A DNA stretch of 64,000 nucleotides, taken from Planctomycetota bacterium. GTDB taxonomy: Bacteria; Planctomycetota; JAJSAM01; JAJVHW01. The notes under the pieces were generated by a model. The model was not told the origin of the DNA and ran no database searches. It was given only the letters and a program-made list of their open reading frames with translations. Positions 34,170-43,136 of this stretch are shown one piece after another (position 1 is the stretch's first letter; each line of letters starts with the position of its first letter). The stretch is from NCBI GenBank assembly GCA_024280885.1, contig JAJRPF010000014.1:62001-126000 (forward strand), given 5' to 3'. Made by a program: the position numbers and the translations under genes.

Positions 34170-35150
34170 ATGGCTGTCCACGTTCCGGTGCTGCTCGACG
34201 AGGTTATGGACCTCCTCCAGCCGGAACCGGGCGGCGTTCTTCTCGACGGCACGTTGGGCCTCGGGGGGCACGCACTGGTGTGGCTGCGGGCGACCGCCGA
34301 GGCGGGCGAGACTGGCCGCGTCGTCGGCTGCGATCGCGACGCGCAAGCGCTGACCGCGGCGACCGAACGGCTCGAGGCCGAGTTTCCGGGCGCGCTTCAC
34401 GCCCACCACGGCTCCTATGAAGAGGCGTCGCAGGCGGTTGCGGACTCCGGCGTCGCGGCGGTCGACGCCGCGCTCATGGATCTCGGCGTCTCGAGCCTGC
34501 AACTCGATGCCGGTGGGCGTGGCTTCAGCCTGCGTACGCAGGGGCCGCTGGACATGCGGATGGACGCAAGCTCCGGCCGCACGGCGGCGGACCTCGTCAA
34601 TGAGAGCCCGGAGCACGAACTCGCGGACCTCATCGCGCGTTTCGGCGAGGAACCGAAGGCCAGGCGCGTCGCGCGAGCGATCGTGCTGGAGCGCCGCCGC
34701 GCACCGTTCCGCGACACGCTGCGCCTCGCCGAGTGCGTCGCGAACGCGCTGGGCGGCCGCCGCGGCCGACTGCATCCGGCCACGCGGACGTTCCAGGGCA
34801 TCCGCATCGCGCTGAACGACGAGCTGGGACGCCTCGAGCGCGGACTTCCCGCCGTGGCCGCGTGTGTTCGCCCCGGCGGGCGCATGGGAGTCATCACGTT
34901 CCACCGGCTCGAGGACGCCCCGACCAAGCGCTTCTTCAAAGAGGGCGTGAGCGACGGGACGTTCGCTGCGGAGCCGGATCGCACTCCGTCGCGCGCCGAG
35001 GTCGGCCGGAATCCGCGCAGTCGCTCCGCTCGTCTGCGCGGCGCGTGCATCGCTGCCCAGGCGAGTACGAACCCGGCGGGCGCGCGCGCGGCCAGCGTGA
35101 AGCGCAACGTCGCAACCGAGACCGAGATCGTGGAGGGGGACGCACGATGA
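34170..35150 (+). CDS. rsmH: 16S rRNA (cytosine-1402-N4)-methyltransferase RsmH (MraW)
   Basis: RsmH methylates C1402 in the ribosomal P site using S-adenosylmethionine. The 326-residue sequence starts at HVPVLLDEVMDLL and has the SAM-binding LLDGTLGLGGHALVWL, GCDRDAQAL, the MDLGVSSLQLD motif, GPLDMRMD and VNESPEHELADLIARFGEE, then RTFQGIRIALNDEL and a GRMGVITFHRLEDAPTKRFF segment. The usual motif reads FHSLED, so Ser is replaced by Arg here. The start is decided by family alignment. The stop overlaps the next gene by four bases. Confidence 0.95.
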   Translation: MAVHVPVLLDEVMDLLQPEPGGVLLDGTLGLGGHALVWLRATAEAGETGRVVGCDRDAQALTAATERLEAEFPGALHAHHGSYEEASQAVADSGVAAVDAALMDLGVSSLQLDAGGRGFSLRTQGPLDMRMDASSGRTAADLVNESPEHELADLIARFGEEPKARRVARAIVLERRRAPFRDTLRLAECVANALGGRRGRLHPATRTFQGIRIALNDELGRLERGLPAVAACVRPGGRMGVITFHRLEDAPTKRFFKEGVSDGTFAAEPDRTPSRAEVGRNPRSRSARLRGACIAAQASTNPAGARAASVKRNVATETEIVEGDAR

Positions 35151-35488
35151 GAAGCGATACCTGGGGTGCCATGACCACGTTGGCGTGCGTCGTTGCGCTG
35201 TGTACGTGCTTCGCAGCGGTGGCGCTGCATGCGCTGGAGACGGCCGCCGGGTATGAGCTCGGCAGGCAGGAGTCCGCGGCGCGTGAGCTGTGCCGCGAGG
35301 TGCGCGCTGCCGAGCAGAGTGTGGCCGGTCTGCGTGCTCCCACGGCTGTGCTGGCACGCGGCCGCGCGATGGGCCTCGTCACAGAGTTCTCCGCGCTGCC
35401 ACTGACGATCGCCGAGGCCGATGTGCGCTTCATGCTCCGTTCCTACGCCGCCGACCGCGAACTGACCGCGCAGTTGGGGGATCGGTGA
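35147..35488 (+). CDS. ftsL: FtsL-like small bitopic division protein
   Basis: A 113-residue protein between rsmH and ftsI, where ftsL always lies. It has a very short N terminus, one membrane helix (MTTLACVVALCTCFAAVALHAL) and an extracytoplasmic segment that looks like a short coiled coil (GRQESAARELCREVRAAEQS, GLRAPTAVLARGRAMGLVTE), with the family's typical hydrophobic closing region. Sequence identity to FtsL is always low, so the assignment rests on size, topology and position. ATGA/GTGA overlaps on both sides indicate coupled translation. Confidence 0.65.
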   Translation: MRSDTWGAMTTLACVVALCTCFAAVALHALETAAGYELGRQESAARELCREVRAAEQSVAGLRAPTAVLARGRAMGLVTEFSALPLTIAEADVRFMLRSYAADRELTAQLGDR

Positions 35489-37263
35489 CTCCTGCCCGTT
35501 TCCAGCTGCGTGCGATCGTTGGACTTGGAGTCCTGCTCGTCGCGTTCGCTGGATTGATCGTACGTCTCGGGCGTATCCAGCTCGGAGACCACGCGGAACT
35601 CCGCCGGCGCGGCGACCACCAGCACGCGACCGCGCGCCACGTCGTGCCCGCAGATCGCGGCGCAATCACCGATCGCCACGGTCGTGTGTTGGCCCGCACG
35701 GAGCAGTGGCCGTCGATCGCCGTCGATCCGAAGTGGATTCGCGAGCGCGACCGGAAGACGTCCGCGCAGCCGCTGGGCGAGCTAGAGCGACTGGCGCAGA
35801 TCGTCGAGGAGGAACTCGGCATCGACGTGCGGTCGATCGTCACAAGTGCCGACGCGAAGAGTCAATTCGTGTGGGTGCAGCGCAAGATCGAGGATCGTGA
35901 CGCCGTCGAGCGCATGCGCGTACGTCTTCGGAAGCAGAAGCTGCGCGGTGTCATCATCGACTTCGAGGGCGTCCGCACGTATCCCGCTGGGGCGCTCGCC
36001 GCGCACATGGTCGGCTTCACGTTCGAGGGTGCGGACGGGGCGCTGCGTGGAGCCGCGGGCGCCGAGCGACTCGGTGACGCTCGCTTGCGGGGCCGTCCCG
36101 GCTGGCGCAGCGACGAGCGCGATGCCACCGGCCGCCGGATCGTCGTTGCGCGCCACCCGGGTCGCGCCGCACGCCACGGACAGGATATCCGGCTGACGCT
36201 CGACACCGTCATCCAGGCGTTTGCGGAGTCCGAGGCGGACGAGATCTTCACGAACTTCGACCCGGTGTCGGTGATCGCGGCGGTTGTGGACATCCGGACC
36301 GGTGACCTGCTCGCGATGGCGTGTCGCCCGGGCTTCGACGCGAACTCGCGGACCGCGCCGCAGGACGTGCGTCGCAACCGTTTCTTCACCGATGTCTTCG
36401 AGCCCGGGTCGACGTTCAAGCCGATCACGATGGGCATCGCGCTCGATGCCGGTGTCGTCACGGTCGGCGAGATCATCGACACCAATCCCGGAACGGTGCA
36501 GATCGGCGGGCGCTCGATCCGCGAGGACAAGCACCACAACTACGGTGAGCTCACCCCGGCGGGGGCGATCGCCGAGAGTTCCAACGTCGCCATGGCGAAG
36601 CTCGCGCTGCGACTCGGCGTTGACCGGATGCATACCGCTGTGCGGACGTTCGGGTTCGGCGCCAAGACAGGCGCGCGCTGGGCCGGCGAGTCGCGCGGGA
36701 TCGTGACCCCGTTCCCCAAGTGGACCGAGACCTACACGCTCTGTTCCGTCTCCTTCGGGCAGGAGATCGCCGTGACGCCCGCGCAGTTGCTGGCCGCGTA
36801 CGCCGGGCTGGCGAACGATGGCTTGTTGCACCCGCTACGCGTCCTCCTGGACGAGCCCGCACCGGCCGCCGTACGCGTCATCCGTGCCGAGGCTGCCCGG
36901 CAACTCGCGCCCATGATGGAAGCGGTCTTCGAGACGGGAACCGCGAGCCGCATCGCCACCGGTGGCTATCGGATGGCTGGTAAGACGGGGACCGCCGAGC
37001 AGAAGGACAAGCACGGTCAGTCCGAGTATGTCGGCTCGTTCGCCTGCTTCGGCCCCGTCGAGGCTCCAAGGCTGGCCGTGCTCGTGGTCTGCGATCGGCC
37101 GAAGGGCTCTCCGTACGGCAGTCACGTCGCGGCGCCCTTCGCTGCCCGATTGCTGCGCAACAGCTTGCGCTATCTCGGCGTGCCGCGGTCGGCGCCCCGC
37201 GAGGACGACGTGTCCGCTGACTCAAGAGTGCTCGATCCATCCCCGGAGGTTCAGCCGCGATGA
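35485..37263 (+). CDS. ftsI: Division-specific penicillin-binding transpeptidase (FtsI/PBP2B type)
   Basis: FtsI crosslinks septal peptidoglycan with FtsW. The GTG start overlaps the FtsL-like gene. One N-terminal membrane helix (AIVGLGVLLVAFAGLIVRL) precedes the pedestal domain, which begins with the conserved ADRGAITDRHGRVLA. The transpeptidase domain carries all three motifs: S309-TFK, S365-S-N367 and K500-TG. A short proline-containing tail follows. At 592 residues it is of family size. The complete active site argues that septal wall synthesis is functional in this FtsZ-lacking cluster. Confidence 0.93.
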   Translation: MTPARFQLRAIVGLGVLLVAFAGLIVRLGRIQLGDHAELRRRGDHQHATARHVVPADRGAITDRHGRVLARTEQWPSIAVDPKWIRERDRKTSAQPLGELERLAQIVEEELGIDVRSIVTSADAKSQFVWVQRKIEDRDAVERMRVRLRKQKLRGVIIDFEGVRTYPAGALAAHMVGFTFEGADGALRGAAGAERLGDARLRGRPGWRSDERDATGRRIVVARHPGRAARHGQDIRLTLDTVIQAFAESEADEIFTNFDPVSVIAAVVDIRTGDLLAMACRPGFDANSRTAPQDVRRNRFFTDVFEPGSTFKPITMGIALDAGVVTVGEIIDTNPGTVQIGGRSIREDKHHNYGELTPAGAIAESSNVAMAKLALRLGVDRMHTAVRTFGFGAKTGARWAGESRGIVTPFPKWTETYTLCSVSFGQEIAVTPAQLLAAYAGLANDGLLHPLRVLLDEPAPAAVRVIRAEAARQLAPMMEAVFETGTASRIATGGYRMAGKTGTAEQKDKHGQSEYVGSFACFGPVEAPRLAVLVVCDRPKGSPYGSHVAAPFAARLLRNSLRYLGVPRSAPREDDVSADSRVLDPSPEVQPR

Positions 37264-38870
37264 CCGATATGCCACATCTCGCCGGCGCAGCGGGCGCCTC
37301 TGGGCAGGTTGCCAGCCTCCGCTCGATCCTCGAAGGCGCGTTGCCCGAGGCCGAGATCGCACGGGTCCTCCAGAGCGTCGGCGTGCCGGCTGACGGCGGG
37401 CCGGTGAACGGTGTGACGTCGGATAGCCGTCGCGTCGCGTCCGGCGACATCTTCGTCGTCGTTCGCGGGACGACCGAGGACGGGGCCGCGTATGCCGCCG
37501 ACGCGGTCGAGCGCGGCGCCATCGCGATCGTCGCCCACCACGACGCAGCACTTCCGGAGCTCAGCGTTCCGGTGATCCGGACTGCCGACGAGCGCGGCGC
37601 CCTCGCGCGACTCGCGGCCGGCGTCCACGGCCATCCCTCTCACGACCTGGTGATCGTCGGGATCACGGGCACGAATGGCAAGACGACGACCGCTCACCTG
37701 ATCGCCGCAATCCTCGCGAGCGACGAGCATCGCGTGGCAGCGGACCCTGATGTCGCGGCGCCGATCGGCCCGTGCGCGGTGCTCGGAACGATCGCCTACA
37801 CGTGGCCGGGCGTCGCGCGCCCCGCGCCGAATACGACGCCCGGCGCGGACGAGCTCCAGGCGCTGCTCGCCGAGGCCCGCGACGCCGGTTGTCAGTCGGC
37901 GGCGATCGAGGTCTCCTCGCATGCGCTCGATCAGCGCCGCACCGAGGGCGTTCGGTTCGCCGGTGCGGTGTTCACCAACTTGTCGGGCGATCACCTCGAC
38001 TACCACGGCTCCATGGACGAGTACGCGGCTGCGAAGGCCCGCCTCTTCCGCGAGCTCGCGCCTGGAGCGGCTGTCGCAATCAACGCCGAGGACCCCTACG
38101 CGCCGACCATGACGCGCGAGTGTCCCGGACAGGTCATTCGCTACGGGCTGGACGCGCCGTCGGTGCCGCATGTCACCGCCCGCAATCTCCACCTGACTGC
38201 CGAAGGCGTCCACTTCACGCTCGTGACGCCCGACGGCGAGGCCGACGTCCACAGCCCGCTCCTCGGACGCTACAACGTCCTGAATCTGCTGGCCGCGGCT
38301 GCCGTGACACACGGACTCGGTGTCGCGACCGAAGCTGTGGCGCGCGGTCTCTCCAGTGTCCGCGGCGTGCGGGGGCGGCTTGAGCCGGTCGAGGCGGGAC
38401 AGCCGTTCACGATCCTGGTGGATTACGCGCATACGGACGACGCCGTGGTGAACGTCCTGCGCAATCTGCGCAACGTGGTGCGCGGGCGCCTGCTCACCGT
38501 CGTCGGCTGCGGCGGAGATCGGGATCGTACGAAGCGACCGCGCATGGCGCGCGCCGCGGCCGAGTTGTCGGACCTGGCGTGGCTCACGTCGGACAACCCG
38601 CGTACCGAGAATTCGCAGCGGATCATCGACGACATGCTGGGCGGCATTTACGGCGCCCGAAACGTCCGTGTCGAGATCGATCGACGCGCAGCGATCGAGG
38701 CGGCGATCGGCGTCGCCCAGGTCGGCGATTGCGTCGCCATCCTCGGCAAGGGGCATGAGGACTATCAGGTCCTCGGTACCCGGAAAGTCCCGTTCGACGA
38801 CCGCGAGGCCGCAGCCTCGGCCGTCGTCAGGCTGCTCCGCGGGGAGCGGGCACGGGAAAGCACAACATAA
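37260..38870 (+). CDS. murE: UDP-N-acetylmuramoyl-tripeptide synthetase MurE (meso-DAP type)
   Basis: MurE adds the third residue of the stem peptide. It has the N-terminal Rossmann-like domain (GVTSDSRRVASGDIFVVVRG), the ATP loop GTNGKTT (137-143), NTTPGADELQALLAEARDAG, AIEVSSHALDQRR, FTNLSGDHLDYHGSM and the C-terminal DNPR motif (D445-R448, SDNPRTE), which recognises meso-diaminopimelate. Thus a DAP-type wall is expected. The ATG overlaps the ftsI stop. The 536-residue length is normal. Confidence 0.95.
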   Translation: MTDMPHLAGAAGASGQVASLRSILEGALPEAEIARVLQSVGVPADGGPVNGVTSDSRRVASGDIFVVVRGTTEDGAAYAADAVERGAIAIVAHHDAALPELSVPVIRTADERGALARLAAGVHGHPSHDLVIVGITGTNGKTTTAHLIAAILASDEHRVAADPDVAAPIGPCAVLGTIAYTWPGVARPAPNTTPGADELQALLAEARDAGCQSAAIEVSSHALDQRRTEGVRFAGAVFTNLSGDHLDYHGSMDEYAAAKARLFRELAPGAAVAINAEDPYAPTMTRECPGQVIRYGLDAPSVPHVTARNLHLTAEGVHFTLVTPDGEADVHSPLLGRYNVLNLLAAAAVTHGLGVATEAVARGLSSVRGVRGRLEPVEAGQPFTILVDYAHTDDAVVNVLRNLRNVVRGRLLTVVGCGGDRDRTKRPRMARAAAELSDLAWLTSDNPRTENSQRIIDDMLGGIYGARNVRVEIDRRAAIEAAIGVAQVGDCVAILGKGHEDYQVLGTRKVPFDDREAAASAVVRLLRGERARESTT

Positions 38871-38887
38871 GGTGGTTTTACAGCGAT

Positions 38888-38912
38888 CGCTCACCAACAA
38901 TAGTGGTGAGCG
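38888..38912 (+). other. Stem-loop between murE and murF
   Basis: CGCTCACCA pairs perfectly with TGGTGAGCG around ACAATAG. It occupies the only 72-bp gap in an otherwise overlapping gene string and has no T-run. It may modulate transcript stability or partial termination between murE and murF. Confidence 0.45.
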
Positions 38913-38942
38913 CGTCGGCTAGGTGCCGGCGGGAGGGGTTCA

Positions 38943-40676
38943 ATGCTCGACTTCGACGTGACGCGCGTGGCGCAACTCTGCCAGGGGGCAATCGAGGGCC
39001 GCGGAACGGACGCGCGCATCCTGCGCGTGGTGATCGATTCGCGGGACGTCCGCGAGGGCGATCTCTTCGTGGCGCTGCCGGGCACCCGCACCCACGGTCA
39101 CGCCCATGTCCCGGACGCTTTGCGCCGCGGTGCCGTGGCTGCGATCGTGGAACCCGGAGCGCCGCCGCTCCCCGATGACCTGCAGCATCGCGTTCTCGTC
39201 CGGGTGAAGTTCCCCCGCAAGGCGCTCGCCGATCTCGCGCGGGCGCATCGCCGGACGCTCACGTGTCCGGTGATCGGTGTCACGGGCAGCAACGGCAAGA
39301 GCTCGACGCGCGAGTTGATCGCGGCAGCGCTCTCGTCGCTGGGCGAGGTCGTGCAATCGCCGCGCTCGTTCAACAACGATCTCGGTGTCCCGCTCACCGT
39401 CCTCTCCGCCGGACCGGACACGAAAGCGCTGATCGTCGAGATGGGGACCAGCACGCGCGGCGAGATCAAGAGCCTCTGCGGGATCGCGCGCCCCGATATG
39501 GGCGTCGTCACCAACGTCGCAGCGGCGCACCTCGAGGGACTCGGCACCCTCGAGGGCGTCGCGGTCGAGAAGGCGGCTCTGGCCGAGGCCCTTCCGGAAG
39601 AGGGGCTGCTCGTCCTGAACGGCGAAGACGAGCACGTCGTCAAGATGGCGGAGCGCACGCGCGCCCGTGTCGTGACGTTCGGGCTCGGCGCAGGCCGCAC
39701 GACAGTCTGGGGCTGCCGTCTCGAGCGCACACCGCGTGGAGTGGCCGTCTGGGTCTACGGGAAGATGCGGATCTTCCTGCCAGTGGTGGGCGCGCATAAC
39801 GCACGCAACGCCATGGGAGCCGTCGCCATCGCGCTCGCGCTCGGCGTGGCTCCGCGCGACATTCGCAAGGGCCTGCGTAAGGCACGTCTCCCGGAGATGC
39901 GACTCGAATTGCGCCGCATGCGCGGCGTGCCGGTGCTGCTCGACTGCTACAACGCGAACCCCGAGTCGTTGCGCGTCGCCGTGGACGAGTTGCAGGCCCG
40001 TGGCTCGGAGCGCCGCACCGTGCTCGTGTTCGGTGATATGCGCGAGCTCGGGCCGCGTTCCGACGTTCTGCACCGCGCGTGCGGTCGCAGTGTCTCCCCG
40101 CGCGTCGACGTGCTCTGGTGCGTTGGCGGCGAAGCGCGCGCCACGTACGAGGCTGCGGTCGAGGCCGGACACGACCCCGACCGGGTGTTCTGGTCGCCTG
40201 ACGTCGCAGCGGCCCTGCGCGCACCGCCGGTGACGCTCGGGAAGGACGATCTCGTGCTCTTCAAGGCATCCCGCGGCATGGCGCTCGAGCGCCTCGCCGC
40301 AGGGCTGCTGGGAAAGCGCCGCCGTACGTCGAAGACCGCACCGAGCGGCGGTGCAGCAGCGGGTGCGGAGGCGACTTCGCCTGCCACTGCCCCGGTTGCC
40401 GGGTCGGACTCTCGGTCTGATGTCGCTGCCGCTGATGTCGCTGCCGCTGATGTCGCTGGGAGGGCCGCGGGCGAAGTGGCCGCCTCATCCGGGTCTGCGA
40501 CCTCGCGGTCCGAGACGGTGGATACCGCCGAGACGCCGGACACTGCTGCGTCGCTGCGTACTTCTGCGTCGCTGCGTACTTCTGCGTCGCTGCGTACTTC
40601 TGCGTCGCTGCGTACTTCTGGGCCAGTCAAGGCCGCGGCTCCCGCCGACGGTTCGACGAAGCAGCGCGTGAGCTGA
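38943..40676 (+). CDS. murF: UDP-MurNAc-tripeptide-D-Ala-D-Ala ligase MurF with low-complexity tail
   Basis: MurF completes the UDP-MurNAc-pentapeptide. Visible are VVIDSRDVREGDLFVALPG, the ATP loop GSNGKSS (115-121), RSFNNDLGVPLTVL, VEMGTSTRGEI, VTNVAAAHLEGLG, LDCYNANPESLRVAVDEL and VFGDMRELG. The enzyme ends near residue 455 (SRGMALERLAAGL). The last 120 residues are an added tail rich in Ala, Ser, Thr and Val, with two tandem repeats (ADVAA-type and four ASLRTS copies). A GGGAGGGG ribosome site precedes the ATG. Confidence 0.94.
   Translation: MLDFDVTRVAQLCQGAIEGRGTDARILRVVIDSRDVREGDLFVALPGTRTHGHAHVPDALRRGAVAAIVEPGAPPLPDDLQHRVLVRVKFPRKALADLARAHRRTLTCPVIGVTGSNGKSSTRELIAAALSSLGEVVQSPRSFNNDLGVPLTVLSAGPDTKALIVEMGTSTRGEIKSLCGIARPDMGVVTNVAAAHLEGLGTLEGVAVEKAALAEALPEEGLLVLNGEDEHVVKMAERTRARVVTFGLGAGRTTVWGCRLERTPRGVAVWVYGKMRIFLPVVGAHNARNAMGAVAIALALGVAPRDIRKGLRKARLPEMRLELRRMRGVPVLLDCYNANPESLRVAVDELQARGSERRTVLVFGDMRELGPRSDVLHRACGRSVSPRVDVLWCVGGEARATYEAAVEAGHDPDRVFWSPDVAAALRAPPVTLGKDDLVLFKASRGMALERLAAGLLGKRRRTSKTAPSGGAAAGAEATSPATAPVAGSDSRSDVAAADVAAADVAGRAAGEVAASSGSATSRSETVDTAETPDTAASLRTSASLRTSASLRTSASLRTSGPVKAAAPADGSTKQRVS
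40416..40460 (+). repeat. 15-bp tandem repeat in murF tail
   Basis: GCTGATGTCGCTGCC is repeated three times (first base and last two differ at the edges), coding ADVAA in frame. Confidence 0.7.
40548..40619 (+). repeat. 18-bp tandem repeat, four perfect copies, in murF tail
   Basis: GCGTCGCTGCGTACTTCT occurs four times in a row without a single difference (40548, 40566, 40584, 40602), coding ASLRTS. Identity even at third codon positions indicates recent expansion. Confidence 0.85.
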
Positions 40677-40691
40677 GGAGAGAGGCGCGGG

Positions 40692-41879
40692 GTGATCCAC
40701 TACCTGTTGGTTCCGCTGGCGAAGTACATCGAGAGCTTTCGGTTCTTCGAGTCGATCCATCTCCGTGCGCTCTGCGCCGGCCTGACGGCGTTCCTGATCG
40801 GCATCGTGATCGGGCCCGGGATCATTGACCGGTTGGGCCAACTCCGGTGGCGCGAACGCATTGCGTGCGACAGCGCCAAGCTCACCGAACTGAACGAGAA
40901 GGCCGGGAAGAGCGGCACGCCGACGATGGGCGGGATGATCCTCGTGCTCTCGACGGTCACTGGGACGCTGCTCTTCGCACGGCTCGATCAGCATCTCGTT
41001 CTGGCCGCACTCTGGGCCATGACCGCGATGGGTGTGCTCGGCGGGATCGATGACCGCATCAAGTTGATGAAGCTCCCGGATCCCAAGAACCCGAAGCGCT
41101 TTCGCAATGGCATGGATGCCTGGCCCAAGATCTGGGGCCAGATCATGATCGGCACCGTCGCGATGGTCTGGATCTGGTGGACGATGGCCGACGTTCCGGG
41201 TTGGGATGTCTTCCGCGTGCCCGGTCTCTCCGCGCTCGGGCTGCACTCCGTCGGTCTGGGCGGGATGGGCTGGAGCGGGGCGGATCTCGGCACGTCCGGC
41301 TTCTCGCTCGGCCCGCTGATGATCCCGATCGGCATCTTCGTACTCGTCGCCACCAGCAACGCTGTCAACCTGACCGACGGCATGGATGGGTTGGCGGCTG
41401 GCTGCGGTGTGATCGTCACCCTCGTGCTGGCCGTCACGTCGTACCTCGTCGGTCATATCGGCCTGGCACCACACCTCGGCGAGGTCTTCATCCCGCAGGG
41501 CGGCGAGCTCTCCGTGTTCCTCTGTGCACTGGCTGGCGGCACGGGCGGCTTCCTCTGGTGGAATTGCTTCCCGGCACGCGTCTTCATGGGCAACACGGGC
41601 AGTATGGCCCTCGGCGGAGCGCTCGCGGTCGCCGCGATGGGCATGCGCCAGGAGTTCGTGCTGGCTGTCGCCGGCGCTGCGTTCGTCTGGGAAGCGGTCT
41701 CTGTGATCCTGCAGGTCGGCTCGTACAAGACGCGCGGCGGCAAGCGCATCTTCCTGATCGCGCCCTATCACCATCACCTGCAGTTCAAGGGCTGGCCCGA
41801 GTCCCGCGTCGTGATGAGTTTCTGGATCGGCACAGCGGTCTGCAGCGTGCTCGCGCTCGGATTGCAGCGGGTGCTCTGA
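40692..41879 (+). CDS. mraY: Phospho-MurNAc-pentapeptide transferase MraY
   Basis: MraY makes lipid I by transferring phospho-MurNAc-pentapeptide to undecaprenyl phosphate in the inner membrane. The GTG start follows GAGGAGAGAGG. About ten membrane helices are present with GKSGTPTMGGM, GGIDDRIKLMK (catalytic acidic pair), NLTDGMDGLAAG (N226 to G), FMGNTGSMALGG and APYHHHLQFKGWPESRVVM (HHH motif). The 395-residue length is slightly above the usual 360, with a longer periplasmic loop around residues 165-205. It is followed four bases later by ftsW. Confidence 0.96.
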   Translation: MIHYLLVPLAKYIESFRFFESIHLRALCAGLTAFLIGIVIGPGIIDRLGQLRWRERIACDSAKLTELNEKAGKSGTPTMGGMILVLSTVTGTLLFARLDQHLVLAALWAMTAMGVLGGIDDRIKLMKLPDPKNPKRFRNGMDAWPKIWGQIMIGTVAMVWIWWTMADVPGWDVFRVPGLSALGLHSVGLGGMGWSGADLGTSGFSLGPLMIPIGIFVLVATSNAVNLTDGMDGLAAGCGVIVTLVLAVTSYLVGHIGLAPHLGEVFIPQGGELSVFLCALAGGTGGFLWWNCFPARVFMGNTGSMALGGALAVAAMGMRQEFVLAVAGAAFVWEAVSVILQVGSYKTRGGKRIFLIAPYHHHLQFKGWPESRVVMSFWIGTAVCSVLALGLQRVL

Positions 41880-41882
41880 GCC

Positions 41883-43136
41883 GTGACCGCCTCGTCCGCT
41901 CCGTCCTGCTTCGTTCCCCCGTCAGAGACCACGCCGTCCCTCGGTCCGTCGTCCCTCGGCTTCTGGGCGCGCCCGCATGGACCGCTTGAGCCTGCGGCCC
42001 GCGCCCTCGTGCTGGTCGCGCTCGCGCTGATCTCGCTCGGCATCGTCATCGTCTACAGCGCGTCGTGGGCCAGCGGCCTTGTCTACGAGGCGGACCCGAC
42101 GTTCTACGTGCGTCGTCAGGCCATCTGGGCCGGGCTCGGCGTGATCGGGATGTTCGCCGCCATGCGTGTGGACCCGCGGCGTTTGGAGCGCGTGGCCGGG
42201 CCGCTCATCGTCGTCTCGATCGTCCTCCTCGCAGTGCTCTTTATTCCGGGGGTGGCGCCCAAGATCAAGGGCGCGCGGCGCTGGATACGGATCGCGGGCT
42301 TCTCGTTCCAGCCGAGCGAGATGGCGAAGCTCGCGCTCATCCTCTGGCTTGCTACCCACCTGGCGCGCAACGCGATGCGGTTGGAGGACTGGAAGCGAGG
42401 CACGTTGCCGGCGGTCGTGCCGCTCGCTCTGACAGCGTTCCTCATCCTCATCGAACCGGACTTCGGAACGGCGCTCTTCATCGGCGCGGTCGGCCTCGCG
42501 ATGACGCTCGTCGGCGGTGTTCCGGTACGCCGCCTGGTTCTCCTCGGCATCTACGCGCTGCCCGCCATTGCGTGGCAGGTGGACAAGCGCTGGGACGTCT
42601 TCATGACGCGGATTGCTGCGGTCGGCGGGGGCGAAGGCGAGGGCGCCGCCGCGTACCAGGTGCAACAGTCGCTGGTGGCGCTCGGCTCGGGTGGCTGGTT
42701 CGGTCGCGGACTCGGTGCCGGACACCAGAAGCTTTTCTTCCTCCCCGAAGCCCGGACTGACTTCATTCTGCCGGTCGTCGGCGAAGAACTCGGTTTCCTC
42801 GGAACGTCCATCGTGATGCTGCTCTTCGCCGCGCTGGTCGGCTGCGGTCTGCGTGTCGCACTCGGCGCCGCGCGCCGCGACCGCTTCGGGTTCCTGCTGA
42901 CGTTTGGTCTCGTGTTCTGGATCGGGCTCCAGGCGGCGGGCAACGTCGCGGTTGTCACCGCGAGCGTGCCGACGAAGGGTATCGCGCTCCCGTTCATCAG
43001 CCTCGGGGGCTCGTCTCTGGTCGTGCTGTGCATCGCAGTGGGGCTCGTCTACTCGGTCGCCCGCCACGTCGATGCGCGGGCGCAAGTAGAGAGTGGCGTC
43101 CGCGCGCAACGCGTGACCGTCGGAGGTGACGCGTGA
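41883..43136 (+). CDS. ftsW: Septal peptidoglycan glycosyltransferase FtsW
   Basis: FtsW (SEDS family) polymerises lipid II at the septum with FtsI. Ten or so membrane helices are visible with VYSASWASGL, the FSFQPSEMAKLALILWLA motif, LILIEPDFGTALFIGAVGLA, the long periplasmic loop with AAYQVQQSLVALGSGGWFGR, EARTDFILPVVGEELGFLG and TKGIALPFISLGGSSLVV. These conserved acidic and aromatic residues are intact. It has a 40-residue Pro/Ser-rich N terminus and starts at GTG. Its stop overlaps the murG start (GTGA). Confidence 0.94.
   Translation: MTASSAPSCFVPPSETTPSLGPSSLGFWARPHGPLEPAARALVLVALALISLGIVIVYSASWASGLVYEADPTFYVRRQAIWAGLGVIGMFAAMRVDPRRLERVAGPLIVVSIVLLAVLFIPGVAPKIKGARRWIRIAGFSFQPSEMAKLALILWLATHLARNAMRLEDWKRGTLPAVVPLALTAFLILIEPDFGTALFIGAVGLAMTLVGGVPVRRLVLLGIYALPAIAWQVDKRWDVFMTRIAAVGGGEGEGAAAYQVQQSLVALGSGGWFGRGLGAGHQKLFFLPEARTDFILPVVGEELGFLGTSIVMLLFAALVGCGLRVALGAARRDRFGFLLTFGLVFWIGLQAAGNVAVVTASVPTKGIALPFISLGGSSLVVLCIAVGLVYSVARHVDARAQVESGVRAQRVTVGGDA

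Noticed and set aside
40416..40619. CRISPR-like array in murF
   Set aside because: The units are contiguous tandem repeats without spacers and are in the coding frame.
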